DNA from: Sphagnum compactum
Lineage: Eukaryota; Bryophyta; Sphagnopsida; Sphagnales
Assembly: GCA_965153455.1 (NCBI GenBank)
Contig: OZ234499.1
Location: 12,954,271-13,018,270 of the forward strand
Reading direction: 5' to 3'
DNA length: 64,000 nt
The notes beneath the pieces were generated by a model that saw nothing but the letters and a program-made list of their open reading frames with translations, was not told the DNA's origin and searched no databases. Below, piece by piece: positions 34,695 through 47,784 of the stretch (the first letter of the stretch is position 1; each line of letters starts with the position of its first letter). A program made the translations under genes and the position numbers.

Positions 34695-34805
34695 CACTAC
34701 AACAAAAGGTGTCCCTGTACGCTAAGTAATTTCATTGGATTTTGAGTGAATTCACTGGTCTAGTGAACGAGGACTAGTGAACTACACCCACATTTTGTAA
34801 TAGTG
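34695..34805. mobile_element. CACTA-type MITE, copy 2 (111 bp)
   Basis: Same termini as the copy at 34466 and a closely related interior, but it lacks an internal block of about 43 bp. It is flanked by ATC on both sides (perfect 3-bp target-site duplication). The two copies are 75 bp apart in the same orientation, each with its own duplication, so they are separate insertions. Confidence 0.85.
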
Positions 34806-34859
34806 ATCCCATGTTCCTACTTTGAGAAACAACTAAATTTTTCCCTCCCATGCCACCTT

Positions 34860-35155
34860 TTTGCTTTTGAATGTTGAAGGTTTTAGTTGTTTCTTTTGAA
34901 TGTTGAAGGTTCTTGCTCATACTTTTGGATGTTGAAGATTCTTATTTTTAATTTTTGAGTTAAAGGTTATTATTTTTACTTTTTTATGTTAAAGGTTCTT
35001 ATTTTTACTCTTGGATGTTCAAAGTTTTTACTTTTGGTTTTAGATGTTGAAAGTTTTTGCTCTTATTCTTGGATATTGAAGGTTCTTATTTTTGTTCTTG
35101 GATGTTGAAGGTTCTTGCTCTTACTATTAAATGTTGAAATTTTTGCTTTTGGATG
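34860..35155. repeat. minisatellite of about 30 bp
   Basis: About ten units vary around CTTTTGGATGTTGAAGGTTC followed by TTGCTCTTA-like sequence. Copies are diverged but the phase is kept across about 300 bp. Confidence 0.85.
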
Positions 35156-35886
35156 TATATCAAATTATGTATACAAGGTATGATTTTTTCAAAAATACTT
35201 AAAATTATAATTCAATTTACATGATTGTAAGCTTAGTATTTGATTATATTTGCAAATGTACAAATTATAGTTTAGTTTGTGTCAATGTTTTGTACGTTGC
35301 ATTTTAATGACAAATAAGTTGCATGTTAGTGGCAATATAGTTGTAAATTAGTTTTATTCAAGTTGAAGGGATTATTTACATATTTTTGACATCCCAATGT
35401 TATGATATGCTATTGATTTCATTTCACATGTGGAACTAAATGTCATAACATGGCATATTTCAAGCAGATAAAATGCATTGAAGAAATTGCATGGCTCAAG
35501 TTCCATTTCAACAAAAAAAAAAAAAACCATTAATTTATGAAACATAATTTTTTAAATGACAATATTTGATGGTTGTTGGGTCATCATTTGTATGATCTGA
35601 CCTTTTGTTTAAATAAAGAATATTTTTTGTTATATATAGCTTGGGCATTATGTATATATTCATTGTTAAATTGTCTTGTAATTTTTTTGTAATGTATTCT
35701 TCAACATGGAATGTAAATGTATTTCAAATTTCAAATCCATTTCATGTTTATAAATAATGATGTCCAATGCAATTCAACATTATCTATTATAATTATTACA
35801 ACATGATAATGGTTGTGTGAAGTTTGGATAATTGCATTGTAAATTGCAATTTAGTTGTTTAATACTACTAAGATCAACTACTATAC

Positions 35887-35927
35887 ACTAGGTGTTTAAC
35901 TTTGGGTTTCAAAGCTAAACACCTAGT
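35887..35927. repeat. hairpin with perfect 12-bp stem
   Basis: ACTAGGTGTTTA at 35887-35898 is exactly inverted as TAAACACCTAGT at 35916-35927, with a 17-nt loop. Isolated in AT-rich DNA. Confidence 0.7.
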
Positions 35928-35949
35928 TACAAATTAGTCACTAAATCTT

Positions 35950-36240
35950 TTATTTTCATTTCATATTTAGTTATAAATTAGTTGCAAAGGATAGGAACAA
36001 AATTCATTGTTCAATTGGATGAATGAAATAATTAAAATATATATTCATTAAATTAGTTATCAAATAGTTGTAAATAAGTTGCAAAAAATAAGGATATTTA
36101 AAATCCATTTGTCAAATGGATGAATGAAATAATAAATGAATATATTCATCGAGCTAGTTGTAAAATAATTGTAAATAAGTTGCAAAAGGTATTAAAATAC
36201 GTCATTTGTCAACAAATGGATGAAATGTGATGTTAACATT
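35950..36240. repeat. about 100-bp tandem repeat, three diverged copies
   Basis: TTAGTTGCAAA-like starts occur at about 35979, 36076 and 36177, each followed by CAAATGGATGAATGAAATAA or a variant. The motif AGTTGCA is also frequent on both sides (35300-36470), as in subterminal repeats of DNA transposons. Confidence 0.7.
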
Positions 36241-36449
36241 TCGTTCGCCATGTTGGAATGTGTGTGGGAATCTGATGTGGAGATTAGTTGCAAAGAAGTT
36301 GCATATAGTTGCATGTCAATTGCACCATATATACGATATTGTATATGACATAGGGTGTCCACTACAACTGCTACAACTTGTTTGATAGCACTCAAGGCTA
36401 TATAAATACCATGAGTTGCAAGTGTCTGTTGCAACTGGAAAACCAAGTT

Positions 36450-36487
36450 GCAAGCCCAGTTGTAAAACCCTATATTTTCTCATAGTG
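36450..36487 (-). mobile_element. possible right end of a CACTA element
   Basis: Read inward on the minus strand from 36487: CACTATGAGAAAATATAGGG followed by AGTTGCA-rich DNA. The flanking triplet is TGT (36488-36490). I found no matching left end with the same triplet, so the element is unconfirmed or truncated. Confidence 0.3.
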
Positions 36488-36490
36488 TGT

Positions 36491-39095
36491 TAAAAGGTTA
36501 TATTCAAAAGTGGTTGTTGGAAAATAAACTCTAATGTGCATCTTGCATCTAAGTTGTGACATGTGTATCTATGACATCACCTTGTGAAAATGTCCATTCT
36601 ATAAAATTTACATTTTCATATATTTAATAATCAACAAGCATAATTTATTGCACAAGGACCCTTTTTGTGAAATATTAGCTCCCAAGTCATTGATTTCAAC
36701 ATTCCAAAGATTTGATAAAATCTTTCCACACCTTTCCTTAGATCTACTAAAATATGAAAAGAATTTTTACATGGCATTTTCCATTTTAGCATTGCAATTA
36801 CCCATTCATCATGTTGAAAAAAGCAAATCACACTTCCCACAAATAGGTTATTCAATATGAATCCATATTTACGACTTATGGAGTATTACTAGGTCTATTG
36901 CTTCACTTCAAAATTCCATTACTTCTTGAAATCATAACATTTTTGAGACATGAAATTTATCAATTTGTTTTTACAAGTCGATTATATAGTCTAAGTCATA
37001 AGCGATAAACACACATTTTAAAAGGGGATAAAATGATGTAAGTGGATAGAGAGCTTGGGGACGGACTTTTTCTTTAGTAAATTGAATTTTTAAAATGTAT
37101 ATAGCCTATTTGTTTATCGCATAAGTGGATATTGAAATTCTGGCCTTTTTTTTTTATCGCACAATGATTCATATTTGCGCGGGAAAAACAACATTTGGTG
37201 CAAAGAGTGCTACTCTAGAAGGGATAGGTGGGGGAAGGAAGGAAGAAAGGTTTGAAATAGAAGACAAGGTCATGGGTCTTGGGCTAGCTGGGAATAGGGG
37301 GGGTGCCGAGGGGTTAGGGGGATGAATCATACGAGCTAGTTGTAGATTAAAGACTCGCTAGGGCTCAATAATGGGACAATTATCCGCTTACATGGTCCTA
37401 AGAGGATAACGTTTGTTCAACAATAAGAGGATAAATCTTGTAAGCGGATAAGTTTTCTAGGGACCAAGGTCTATCTACTTATTGAACTTAGAGTATACTA
37501 AATAAGCGAGTCCCATTTAAAAAATTTAAACACATTTAATAATGCATATTTTGTAAAGTTTACCAACCACTATCCAAAAATTATCCCTATGATGCCAAAA
37601 AGTGGATTCTTGAATGTGTTTTCACCCACTTACATTGCACCATATTACATACTCATGGAAGATTCTATTTGTTTAATGATATACCTTGGAATAGGTTATG
37701 ACAATGGATGAAAGGAGACATGATGCTTAAGTGATACTCCTTGCAATATAAAATCTTTCATTATTGCCTTGCATTGTTTTTTAATAGAAACATTGGAATA
37801 AGCATCATTAACATCCAAGGAGAATCCAAAAAAACTCCAATGTTACAAATTGCTAATTCAAATAACCAATTTGTAATTGCCAAAAATTTGAAACAAGACA
37901 TGTTTTTGGAAATAGAAAAAGAATTTTTTAAAAGAAACCTCAATTTCTTTATGTTATGGCTTTTGAAAGACCTAAAATCACAATTCTTGCAAACATTAAA
38001 TAATTACAATACATTGATTCATTTCAACATTGACTAGTTATTGAAAAACTAGTTAGCTATCAATAAGATCCCAAGGTTGGTTATAAATAGTTGGCTTTGC
38101 AAGGTTTGAAATTGCTTCAAAATTAAATAGAAACCCACCTATTTGGTATATGTTATGTATAGACCAATATTTTGTAGCTCTTTACTTTTATGAAACAATT
38201 TGGTTTTAATTTTTAAAAATAAATTAAAATTGTCTCAATGGTTTTGGTTTTATACATAATTGGAATAAGATTTGCAATCTATTTTTAAGTCTAGTTGATT
38301 TAACAAAAGTTCAATTTTGATTTGAAAATGAGGCCCAATTTTCATCCAATTATTATTAATTTGGATTGGAATTGATGGTTAATTGTCAATGATTTATCCC
38401 CCACTCCCCTCTTGTGTTTTTGGTCATTTCTTATTTCAAAACATGTATCTTAATTCTGATTTCATTTCCACACAAATAAAACCAAGAAGTTAATTCTAGA
38501 TCCATTTAAAAAATATATGGTTATTGTTTCAATTTCAATATGAAAGTCAAGTTTAGTTTTTACTAATCGATATTCAAAACTACAACTATTGGTTTTTATT
38601 TGCCAAAATGGGTATCCACCTAACACTGGTAAAGACTTGGTGAAACCCGTATGGGCCGAGTATTCCTTTGATGAAAACCAAAACTTGACCCATACTCAAG
38701 TCCATGTTTTGTTCCAAGAGGGTTTTGAATGTTTAAACATTAAAACTTGGAATTGTCACATTTCATTTGGCTACATTTCTATTTAGCTCCACATTTAGTT
38801 CCCATCAATTTGAATTTGATGTTAGTGTGAGTTAGCAATATTGAAAATTGCATTAGAAAATAAAATTTATTGTTGAGGATAAGTTTTATTTACCAAAACT
38901 TACCTTAATATTGTACTAGATAGTTATGAAATCAAATATCAAGATGGATATTTCAAAATCAACCTTATGCATAACAACGAGGTATTATTAAAAAAAAACT
39001 AAGGAAATCAATAGCTAGGGTATTGTTCAACTAAACAGATTGATAACAAGTGGATTTCAAAAAAAATTTGAAATATAATTATTTGATATCCTCTC
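36491..39095. other. intergenic DNA
   Basis: No gene recognised. A 13-bp inverted repeat (TTATCCGCTTACA at 37380-37392 and its complement at 37439-37451) and a G-rich stretch at 37220-37322 stand out. The small ORFs have no recognisable family. Confidence 0.5.
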
Positions 39096-39098
39096 TTT

Positions 39099-39118
39099 AC
39101 ACACACACACACACACAC
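39099..39118. repeat. (AC)n microsatellite
   Basis: About ten uninterrupted AC dinucleotides. Confidence 0.95.
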
Positions 39119-39119
39119 A

Positions 39120-42100
39120 TATCATAGAGACCTTGCTTCATCAACTTTGAAAATTCAAATCAAAAGTTGGCCAACATTAGTTTATTTCTTTGAACATCTC
39201 AATTTCCATCATCTCAACCTCAAAGTCTATTCCATGCCTTCAAGAATGGCAAACATTGGGTTTATTCCAATGTGGAGAGGTTATTTAATTTTTTTAAAGA
39301 AGCATGGTTCTAGGTATTTAAAATTTTAGATATAAATAAAGAACCTTTGGTTGCAAAATTTGTTATTTTTGCTATTTGAAAAAATAGGTATTGGCTCTAG
39401 TTTTTTGGAATTTAAACTTTGCTAGTTCTTTATGGGCTCAATTATCTCCTATTCAAAAAAAATGATTATATGCATGGGTTCCTTAATTTCAAGAACCTCG
39501 CCATGTAAAAAAATGGTGGTGTTTGTCAAATGGTTCTTTGAATCCAACCATAAGGAATGGTCAAGACATGTTCATAATGTCCATAATACTCAAATTCAAA
39601 TACCAAATACTTCAATGGGAGACAAAGGATTCATGGGGAAACAATGTCTTTTGATCTTCACCCTTTCCAAATAGGTATGATGATTGTTCAAAACTTTAGA
39701 GTTCCATGTGGTTTTGGCTATGGTATTCGTTAGAAGTCTTCATGTCAAGTACTATTACCATGGTTTTCACTTGCATGGTATGTATATTTAATAAAACCAT
39801 GATCCTGACAAAATCTCGAATGAGGACAAGACAACAACACCTTTGTAATTAGTTCAATATTAATGCCAAGGGAAGCAAAAAATTGTAGGTTTAGTTGTGG
39901 TTTAGTTTTGACCCAATTAAACCATGAATTTTGTTAAAGACATACCTATTACCTACCACCCAACATAAACAATTGTTTTTCCAAATGTTAGATCAGTGAT
40001 GTGCATTACAACAAATCAAAAGACAAAGTTGAATTACCTCAACACCTATTATTCAAAGTACCTTGCCACTTTGCACATCAAAAACATTGAAAGTGACCTT
40101 CTACATATATGAAAAAAAATAGCACCAACCAATAAAGATCAATCTTGCCAACTTTTTGTTCTTCATTCAAGGATTTCAATTGCAATGTCATGTACAACAT
40201 AAAGCTCCATACAAGAACAACTCTAAAACTTGGTAAGAAAACACCAAATGAATTTAATAGTCGTAGTTCATTGCATATGTTTTAGCGATGTGACAAATCA
40301 AAAAGTTCTTCATGCTCAAAACCACCTTTGAACTTTTCTTCCACTTTTGCCAAGTCTTTGGGACCATGGCAACCAACGCTAGGATCATTATGCCAATTTC
40401 AATTCACAAAAATTGGCTTCTTTAGATTATCAATTAGTATTCTACATCACCATAAATTTGTAAAAATGCTTGCCAACAAAAAAGATTATTCACACTCAAT
40501 TTGAAAACTTGCAATGCCCAATATTTGTCATGCAAGTAATCCCACAATAGGGAATTTTCATGTTTATTCCACCACTACAATGAGCCCTTAATGTCCTTGA
40601 TGTCAACTTGCCATCATCAAAATGATAGTAGTTTTTGATTCATACATTTCTTTATTGGCTCATGACCATCACTTGTCATTTCAAATATATCCAAGCTAGA
40701 CCTTGCATCAATATCTCTAGGAGTTGATTGAAAACATTTGGAGTTTCTAAAAACATTATATGTAGTTATTCATAACATTTTACTAACATTGGGCATAAGG
40801 ACTTTTGATCATATTCTTGAACATTGAAAATGCCCTTTTGATGGCCAATGAACAAACACACAATGTGCAAGTTTTTGTAACAAGGATCTTGAATAAAACA
40901 CATGTTATGAATGTTTTTGGACTCATATTTGTGCAAGAAGGATAGGAAAGGATCTATTAATGATTTATTTTTTTAATGTTCGTGACAAGTTCACCTAATT
41001 CAGCCCAGACCTACCCTCTCATTTTCAATTGTGGGATTCGACAAAACATGAATTAATTATCCCTAAAATTTCAAGGTGATTGTAATGACTCTATTTAAGG
41101 CATCATTTAACAACCAATGTCCACATTCATATTTTAACACACATGCTAAAATAATAGTTGAAGCAAAGCTATCCACAACTATTTACACCACATGCCAAGT
41201 TAAGGGTGAAAACATTTGACTAATAACACCACATTGTCATGTACAATGACTATAACACAAAATAATTACTTATTAATGCAATAATATGTCTTGGATATGA
41301 TAACTTTATTTGCAAACCAACACATATAAACAATGTAAGATCATTTAAAAAAAACTTAGATGTTAAAAAATGTGGTTCTTTAATTGAAAGTTGTACCGAA
41401 TAAATCTATCACAAGAAAATCTTGTTCATTTGATCTAGCGCTCCCAATTGCCTTGTTGCATTTAAGTGTGAGTGTTGGTTTGAAATTAAAAATATTAATA
41501 GTTTATTTGAAACCTAAATTCATGTGTCATACCAATTACATGATCCACCTTCCATCGATCTACCTTCAGTCACACTAGGAGTAAGTCTTCAAGTATCTTT
41601 GGATCTTGTAATTTTTTTCACAATTATCTAAAGCTATAAATTTCAAAAACCAAGAGAAGGACCAAAAAAGTCCAATAATCACCTATGTGTTGCAATAATT
41701 GACCAAATTAGGAACTCACAAGAAACAAGAGTTGTAATGAATTCAAGCACTAAAACATTGGAGATCTTGCTCAAAATGACAAAATCAAATTGAGAATAAG
41801 TCCTTTTAAGAATACAACCAAATGCATTTTTTTTGTTATGTAGTCTACAAGCCAAGGTCCAACAAAACTCAATTGTAGACATCATTGTTTTACACAAGAA
41901 TAAATACAAGCGCCTCTTAGGCCACATAGTTTTTCATGATACATAGAGTTTTCAACATGAGCCCAACAACACTGATTTACAAATTTGAAACACATCATTG
42001 ACAAATGGACAAAGTTACATGAAGATGAGCATGTGATTTGTCACTCAAATTTGCCATTTGCAACAAATATTTTCTACAAGTGTTATAGACAACTCCAAGC

Positions 42101-43260
42101 TAGCTATATGACACCATGATATTTAATGGAACCAAACCAATCCACATCCATTTACACGACAAACATATATTGTTGGGTTTCTCCAAAGCACATTGACTTG
42201 TGCAACATAGAGAATGGCTTTAACAACAAAAGTAAAAACATGTATGAACTCTATCCATCCACTGGTACAAGTGTGCATTATGTACTTTTAAGATTAAAAT
42301 ACTTATTTTTGGCAGCATGACCCTTGAGCTATATTTTTGCTTTTCAACATAATCAAATGGACAAGTTTAGGAAAGAGGTGAAGACACATATTTTTCTCAC
42401 GCGCTTAGACGATGCTTGTTAGTTTTGTACCATCCATCTCAAATTGTTGGCCCCAAAGATCCATCAATTCAGCTATCGAAGCCATTTCTTGATGGTCGCT
42501 CATGAGGTTTGGGATCTCGATCTTGTTTCCTTGACGCATAATTGGTTCAATGAATTTACCATCCCACATCGGGGATGCATGGTCTCAAGATTGGCTCACC
42601 ATTCATGTCATTCTTTTTTTCAGCACACAAGACTTACAACAATACCACACCCAACAATAAACACCACTCTCTTTCAAACCTGCACCCAATCTCTCAAGAG
42701 AAAGAAAGAATAAATTACAGAGGCCATTGAAAGAAAGAAGGCAAGGGCTACAATGGTTGCTAGATGAAAGAAGAGGACAATATCCTATTATACGGAAGGA
42801 GACATGGATGATGATGAAAAAAGTCAAGTTAACAAATGTAATTAAGAAGTGACAAATGAAAATAACTGAATTGAGAACCATGGAAAAAGACTTTGGAAGT
42901 AGTAGCATCGGAAACTAACTAGGTCAATAACAAGACCTCAAAATAATGCAACAAGTATCGACCTCTTTAACCAACAACAAACCCTCAATAATTAATAAGT
43001 TCACTAGTATCATTTGTCCCAAAAAAGGAAAATAGTCAAGTACTTTTTTGTTTTGAACCGTAATATATTTAATGACGTTGGTAAACAACTTGGACATTGT
43101 TACATTGCACAACAAGGCACTCACGAAAATTTGATAGATTATTATAGATCGCATTAGAAAGCACGACTTTCAGAACCCATCACAAAGAGTGACAAGTTGC
43201 ATATTTGTTCTTGCAAATCTGAGTGACACTACATATCTGACTTGCGAACAATGGTAGGTC
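39120..43260. other. intergenic DNA, nothing recognised
   Basis: I tried both strands around 40000-41400 for transposase-like readings and found only short, uninterpretable fragments. AT-rich. Confidence 0.5.
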
Positions 43261-43269
43261 TGACTGCAA

Positions 43270-44330
43270 ATTGCACATTTAACTTGCTGAATTTTGGCCA
43301 GGTTGGAGAAAATTGGAGCAAACAACAAAGTGTATTTTCAGAAAGTGAAGGGAAGAAGAAAATGTATTAAACCTCATCTTCACAGGAGTGTTCAATTTTT
43401 GTAGTTGCAGATGTATGTAATACATGTCTGTGTCCATTTTTGGTAGCCTTTCTCGGATTTCTTTGGTCACAATATCATACATTTCTAGAAATTGGCTTGG
43501 CCAGATTTGATGGACACATCACAGAGGCCACAAGAAACCTTGTCATCGGGGCCGGCAAGTCCAAAATTGGGGACGAAACTCCCATGAGGACCAATTTAGG
43601 TGTGAAGATTAGGTTGGTCCCCTGTGTATGTGTGTGTGTGCATGTTCATTTCATCTTGTGTATTATAATTTTCGTCCGAACTTCTCATTTCATCTGCTGA
43701 AATCGTGCCTCAAGAAACACTGAGCATACCAACCAGTAGCATAAATTTCAGCTTCGAACATCAACATTAGGACAAAACTAGGCAATCTCCGAGCAGCAGA
43801 GCTGTGCATTTGTGGACCATGTTTTGTACTGGACAGCGCTCGTTACTGGGTGTTTAGCGTCTTCCAAAGGAAAGGGTTTCATCGAAAAGCCAAAATCAGG
43901 TGGTGGTTGTGTCCAAGACAAGCCAGTTACTCTGCCACACAGCCAGTTCGATTTGATTCTCTGGTCACACTACTCTGTCCCCCATCTCACAAAAGCACAA
44001 CGACGAATTAATTACTTATTAGGCTACATACTCCCCAAGTCCTCCTCGTGATTCCTCATCAGTTGAGCACCAATGTAATTGTCCCTGACTAAATTGCTCA
44101 TCTCATCGGAGAGGCTGCAGTTGCGACTCTGTGCGAGGTGGTGTTCATTCCAGTGTCCAGCTTGCATGCAGGGGGGATGCTGTCAGCCGACATTAACGCT
44201 CCCCGACTTGCAACTAAGTTAGCCTAACTTTAACTGTGGCGGCAGATTTGCTTTACGATTTGCTTCCACAAGCGCTGCTGCTGCTCTTCGTCGCTCATAA
44301 TGCGTTCACAGACAGAGTAGGACACATATT
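43270..44330. other. GC-richer island, possible unidentified exon remains
   Basis: Base composition is visibly less AT-rich than the surroundings. On the minus strand, 43482-43380 reads MYDIVTKEIRERLPKMDTDM and continues YYIHLQLQKLNTP, which has protein-like composition, but I do not recognise the family. On the plus strand, 43440-43700 is also open. No gene model is supported. Confidence 0.3.
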
Positions 44331-44660
44331 GGAATTGTACTCTGTCTGGGCCACAGTGAAGCAGCACCCACCAGCGCACCATGAAGGATGGATGATAAAG
44401 AGGTCAGGAGACAGCTTTCTGTTGAGTTCCAGATCCCTAGTTAAACCATGGTGGTTAGCTCAGTTGCTTTTTTTTCCTACTTACCTACTAACAACTCACA
44501 ACCAGGTTGTTAGTAGCTAGGTAGTAAAAACAGTCCATCCCTACGTATAAACCATCTATTTACCTAGTAGTTACCTATTTTTCTACCTATCTACCTATAT
44601 ACGAGACCTATTTTCTATGTAATTGGTTACCGAGGTGAAACCAAATATTTCACCTGAAGT
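44330..44660 (+). repeat. direct repeat of about 0.3 kb, copy 1
   Basis: GGGCCACAGTGAA, GGATGGATGATAA, GTCAGGAGACAG, ACCATGGTGGTTAG, AACCATCT, CCTAGTAGTTA, GGTGAAACCAAATATT occur in the same order in the copy at about 45945-46245. The copies lie about 1.6 kb apart in direct orientation. Whether they are LTRs of a small element or a segmental duplication is open. Confidence 0.7.
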
Positions 44661-45944
44661 TTAACTTATGAACCTCACCTGAGTTAATTCTAGTAAAGCT
44701 TGTGGTCAAGGGCTTTACCAAGCATGAAGACTATATGCTTGAATATTTATTTTTTACTTTTTCCACATAATATGTGATGACATGTGATGGGGTATCATGA
44801 GGAATTTTTATTGAATAAAACAACATGAGACATTTTGGAAAATGGAATGCCAACCACTATGGGTGTTTCATTTTTCGAAATGCCTGGTGAGTTTTTACAC
44901 TCTCCAGTGCACTCTCTAAAAGATAATCCAAGGAGGTCTTTGCATGCATAAATGTGAGCTAATGAACATAGGTTGGGTTTAGGGTTTTCTGAGGCCAGAA
45001 GTTCATCCAGGCGACATTGCATATCCAACAAGAGCAAGCTGGCACCTCAACTACGAAGTCATGAGGTGACATGGTGAGCCTACATTGTGATTTTTGATCC
45101 GAAGTCCCCGTCTTTGCACCCTGGCATCCCTGGTTGAAGAGTCTTTTGCAAGTTGGAATTGAGTTTGGTATTGGCTTCCTAAATTAATTGATACACCCAA
45201 AACCATTATGCTCCAAATTTTCTTTAGAATAAAGTTTGCCAGAATCTCATTAGGGCTTCTTTTGTTTTTACATTTTAAAGGACAGACCAATGTAGCTCCA
45301 ATCTTTTGGAGAGCACTGCAGATGTGGCAATTTTATTTGTTTTGGGTGAATGAACTTTGGCTACTGTGCTCTTCTCATTCACTTTGATTAGAGATTAAAT
45401 GGTGACCCCTTTGGACCAAGCAATGCCCACTACAAGTATTTCAAAAGAGAGCTTCACTTCCCACTCCTGTGAAGAAATTTCCATCTTCCAATGTCACTCA
45501 CTCTCTTCAATAATTTACGAAAATCTTTCTTCGAAAGGAAAAGTTCAAGAACAAAAGTTCCCTCCACTACCTCACATCAACCCTTGGTGTGAAGTGAAAA
45601 AGGACAACTACTTGTGTACTTGAGCAACTCTTAGGCACTCAAGAAGATTTACAATGGTGCACATACATGCCATACAGCTGCCTGTGGACGTATCAAGCAA
45701 TCTACTTCGAGGTCCAAAGGTGTATCATGCCTACGGAAACATTTTGAATCTGGAAAACTCCATATCGAACTAGAGAAAACCCCAATTTGGAGAACTTTCT
45801 ATAGAACCAGAGAAAACCCAACTTCGGAGAACTTTTGCATAGAACTATAGAAAACCCACATCCCAGACTCTTTCACACAGTACTCAGTACAGCACAAGAT
45901 CACATCTCGGGCAAATGTTGGGGGTGGGGCAGGGGATGTTGGCT
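44661..45944. other. DNA between the two 0.3-kb direct repeats
   Basis: No gene recognised. Minus-strand ORFs at 45037-44795 and 45290-45051 are open but unrecognised. A 41-bp repeat (three copies around GAACTAGAGAAAACCCCAAT) lies at about 45765-45860. Confidence 0.4.
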
Positions 45945-46245
45945 AGATGAATGGGGCCACAGTGAACCAACACTCACCAGTGCAAAACCATGAAAGATGG
46001 ATGATAAGTGGTCAGGAAACAGTTTTCTGTTGGTAACCATGGTAGTTAGACTCAGTTGTTTTTTTTAAAACTACGACGAACTAACAACCCACAAGCAGGT
46101 TGTCAGTAGGTAGGCAGTAAAAAGGGCCATTACCGAGGTATAAACCATCTACGTACCTAGTAGTTAACAATTTTCCTACCTATCTATCTATGAGACGTAT
46201 TCCTTACAGAATTAGTTACCAAGGTGAAACCAAATATTAACTCAG
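45945..46245 (+). repeat. direct repeat of about 0.3 kb, copy 2
   Basis: Second copy of the repeat at 44330, diverged. It shares GGGCCACAGTGAA, GATGGATGATAA, GTCAGGAAACAG, ACCATGGTAGTTAG, TATAAACCATCTA, TACCTAGTAGTTA and GGTGAAACCAAATATTA. Confidence 0.7.
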
Positions 46246-46423
46246 ATGAGGTTCATCCACAACTGCATAATAACAGGCATCCAGTGGATGGTGCACCAGT
46301 GGGTGCTGATGCACTGAAGCAGATGAATGGCTCAACACAAGAGTGACAAAAAGAACTACACCAGAATGTAGAAACCTGCTGCTGGTTGTTTCTGCAGTGT
46401 ATGTGGAGGAGCTTTATACCACA

Positions 46424-47420
46424 CTAGTTTGAACCCCGTGCCTAATGCAGAGGTGTGTTATTTCAACAATGTTTGGTTCATGTTTTAGTTTTTTTAAAAA
46501 ACTTTTATCTTTTTTATTTTTTTATTTTTATGTGTTTTCTGTTTTTATTATTATTTTGTATAATAAAAATAAAGTGTTTCTTTTTCACTTTTGTATTTTT
46601 GTTTATTTGGATGCAAGTTTGAAGTTTGGAGAAAGAAGACACACCTCATTCTTTTTCAAGTAGGGTTTTTCTTCATTATTATAAGTTTTATTTTTTCTTA
46701 TTTTCTACTCTTTATTTGGTTTCTTCTTTTTTGTAATTTTTTTCTTTTAAAAGGATTTTACTGTATTTCCCTTTCCTTGTTTCATTTGTTTCCATTCCTT
46801 GTTTATAGTTTTTGTGTTTTTACTTTTTTTTTGTTTATGTTTGTTTCATGTTTTAATTTTTTCTATTCTTATTTTGTCTATCTTCCATTTTTTTCTATTT
46901 TTATGCGTTTATTTATTTATTTATTTAGTTTCTATTTTCTTTTCCAAAAAAATTCTAATTTTTCTAATAATATGTTTTATAATAAAAATAAAAAATATAT
47001 TTTTATTTTTGTTTGATTAGATGCAGGTTTGAAGTTTGGAAAAAGAAGACAAACCTCATTTTTTTTTCAAGTATGGTTTTTTTTCTCTTTCTTTTGCTCT
47101 CTGTTTTGTTTTTTGTTTTTTGTCATATATTTTTTAATTTTCTTTTAAGATTATTTTACTGTATTTACCTTTTTTGTTTCATGTTTAAGTGTTTACAAAA
47201 AGTTTCTAATTGTTAAAGTGTTTTTCTGTTTTTATTTTTTTTCTAGTTTTTTCCCTTTTAAAAATATATATTTGTTCTGTTTGGATGGATGACAGGACGG
47301 ATGACGGGATGGATGACGGACGGATGGATGGATGGAAAGCTTCATTTCATCCCGACGTCTGGATGAAAAGCTTCATTTCATCCCGAAGCTTCACGACCAC
47401 GACGTCCTTTACTATATAGA
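46424..47420 (-). mobile_element. non-autonomous Helitron, left copy of an inverted pair
   Basis: Read on the minus strand, the 5' end is TCTATATAGTAAAGGACG (from 47420). The 3' end has a hairpin-like GCATTAGGCACGGGG, then TTCAAACTAG, with the CTAG ending at 46424 and host T next, as expected for a Helitron 3' terminus. The interior is T-rich and non-coding, with a direct duplication of about 411 bp (units marked by GATGCAAGTTTGAAGTTTGG near 46610 and 47021) and a GGACGGATG-rich segment near the 5' end. Confidence 0.7.
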
Positions 47421-47784
47421 ATAATCCAGCATCTGACAGGTGGTGGGCTTTACCCCAAGCATAAAAGCCCATGGACAATGTAAAGTCTGGTGGCTTTCCA
47501 TTAAAATTTCCAGGATACCTGACCCCAGGTATGGCAGGAATGCTTAAAAGAAAGCCCAGCTGGGTTTTAGGCCAAGTAAAGCCCTCAGAGAGGGGCTTTA
47601 CCAGCATTCCAGCTCCCCCTAGGGGCCCTTATTCTGGTATATCCCTGCCCCACAGGCTTTACCCTACATTAAACTAATGAATTTTTGACATGAAATGGGT
47701 AACTTAGCACTCAAGGTGCTACAAGCTGTTATCAGCAAAGAACAAAACAGTCCTTGATACCTCACCAAGAATATGGTAAGCAAT
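47421..47784. other. spacer between the inverted Helitrons
   Basis: 364 bp of balanced-composition DNA, unlike the AT-rich arms. The motif GGGCTTTACC and its complement recur (for example near 47447, 47574 and 47595). No gene recognised; it may be the original host sequence or part of an older repeat. Confidence 0.5.

Noticed and set aside
32000-36200. CRISPR-like array
   Set aside because: Spacers are themselves repeated and diverged, repeats are not constant, and this is plant nuclear DNA.
40400-40750. Possible hAT transposase reading on the minus strand (WWNKHENSLLWDYL)
   Set aside because: Too short and broken, with no second conserved block; I could not defend it.
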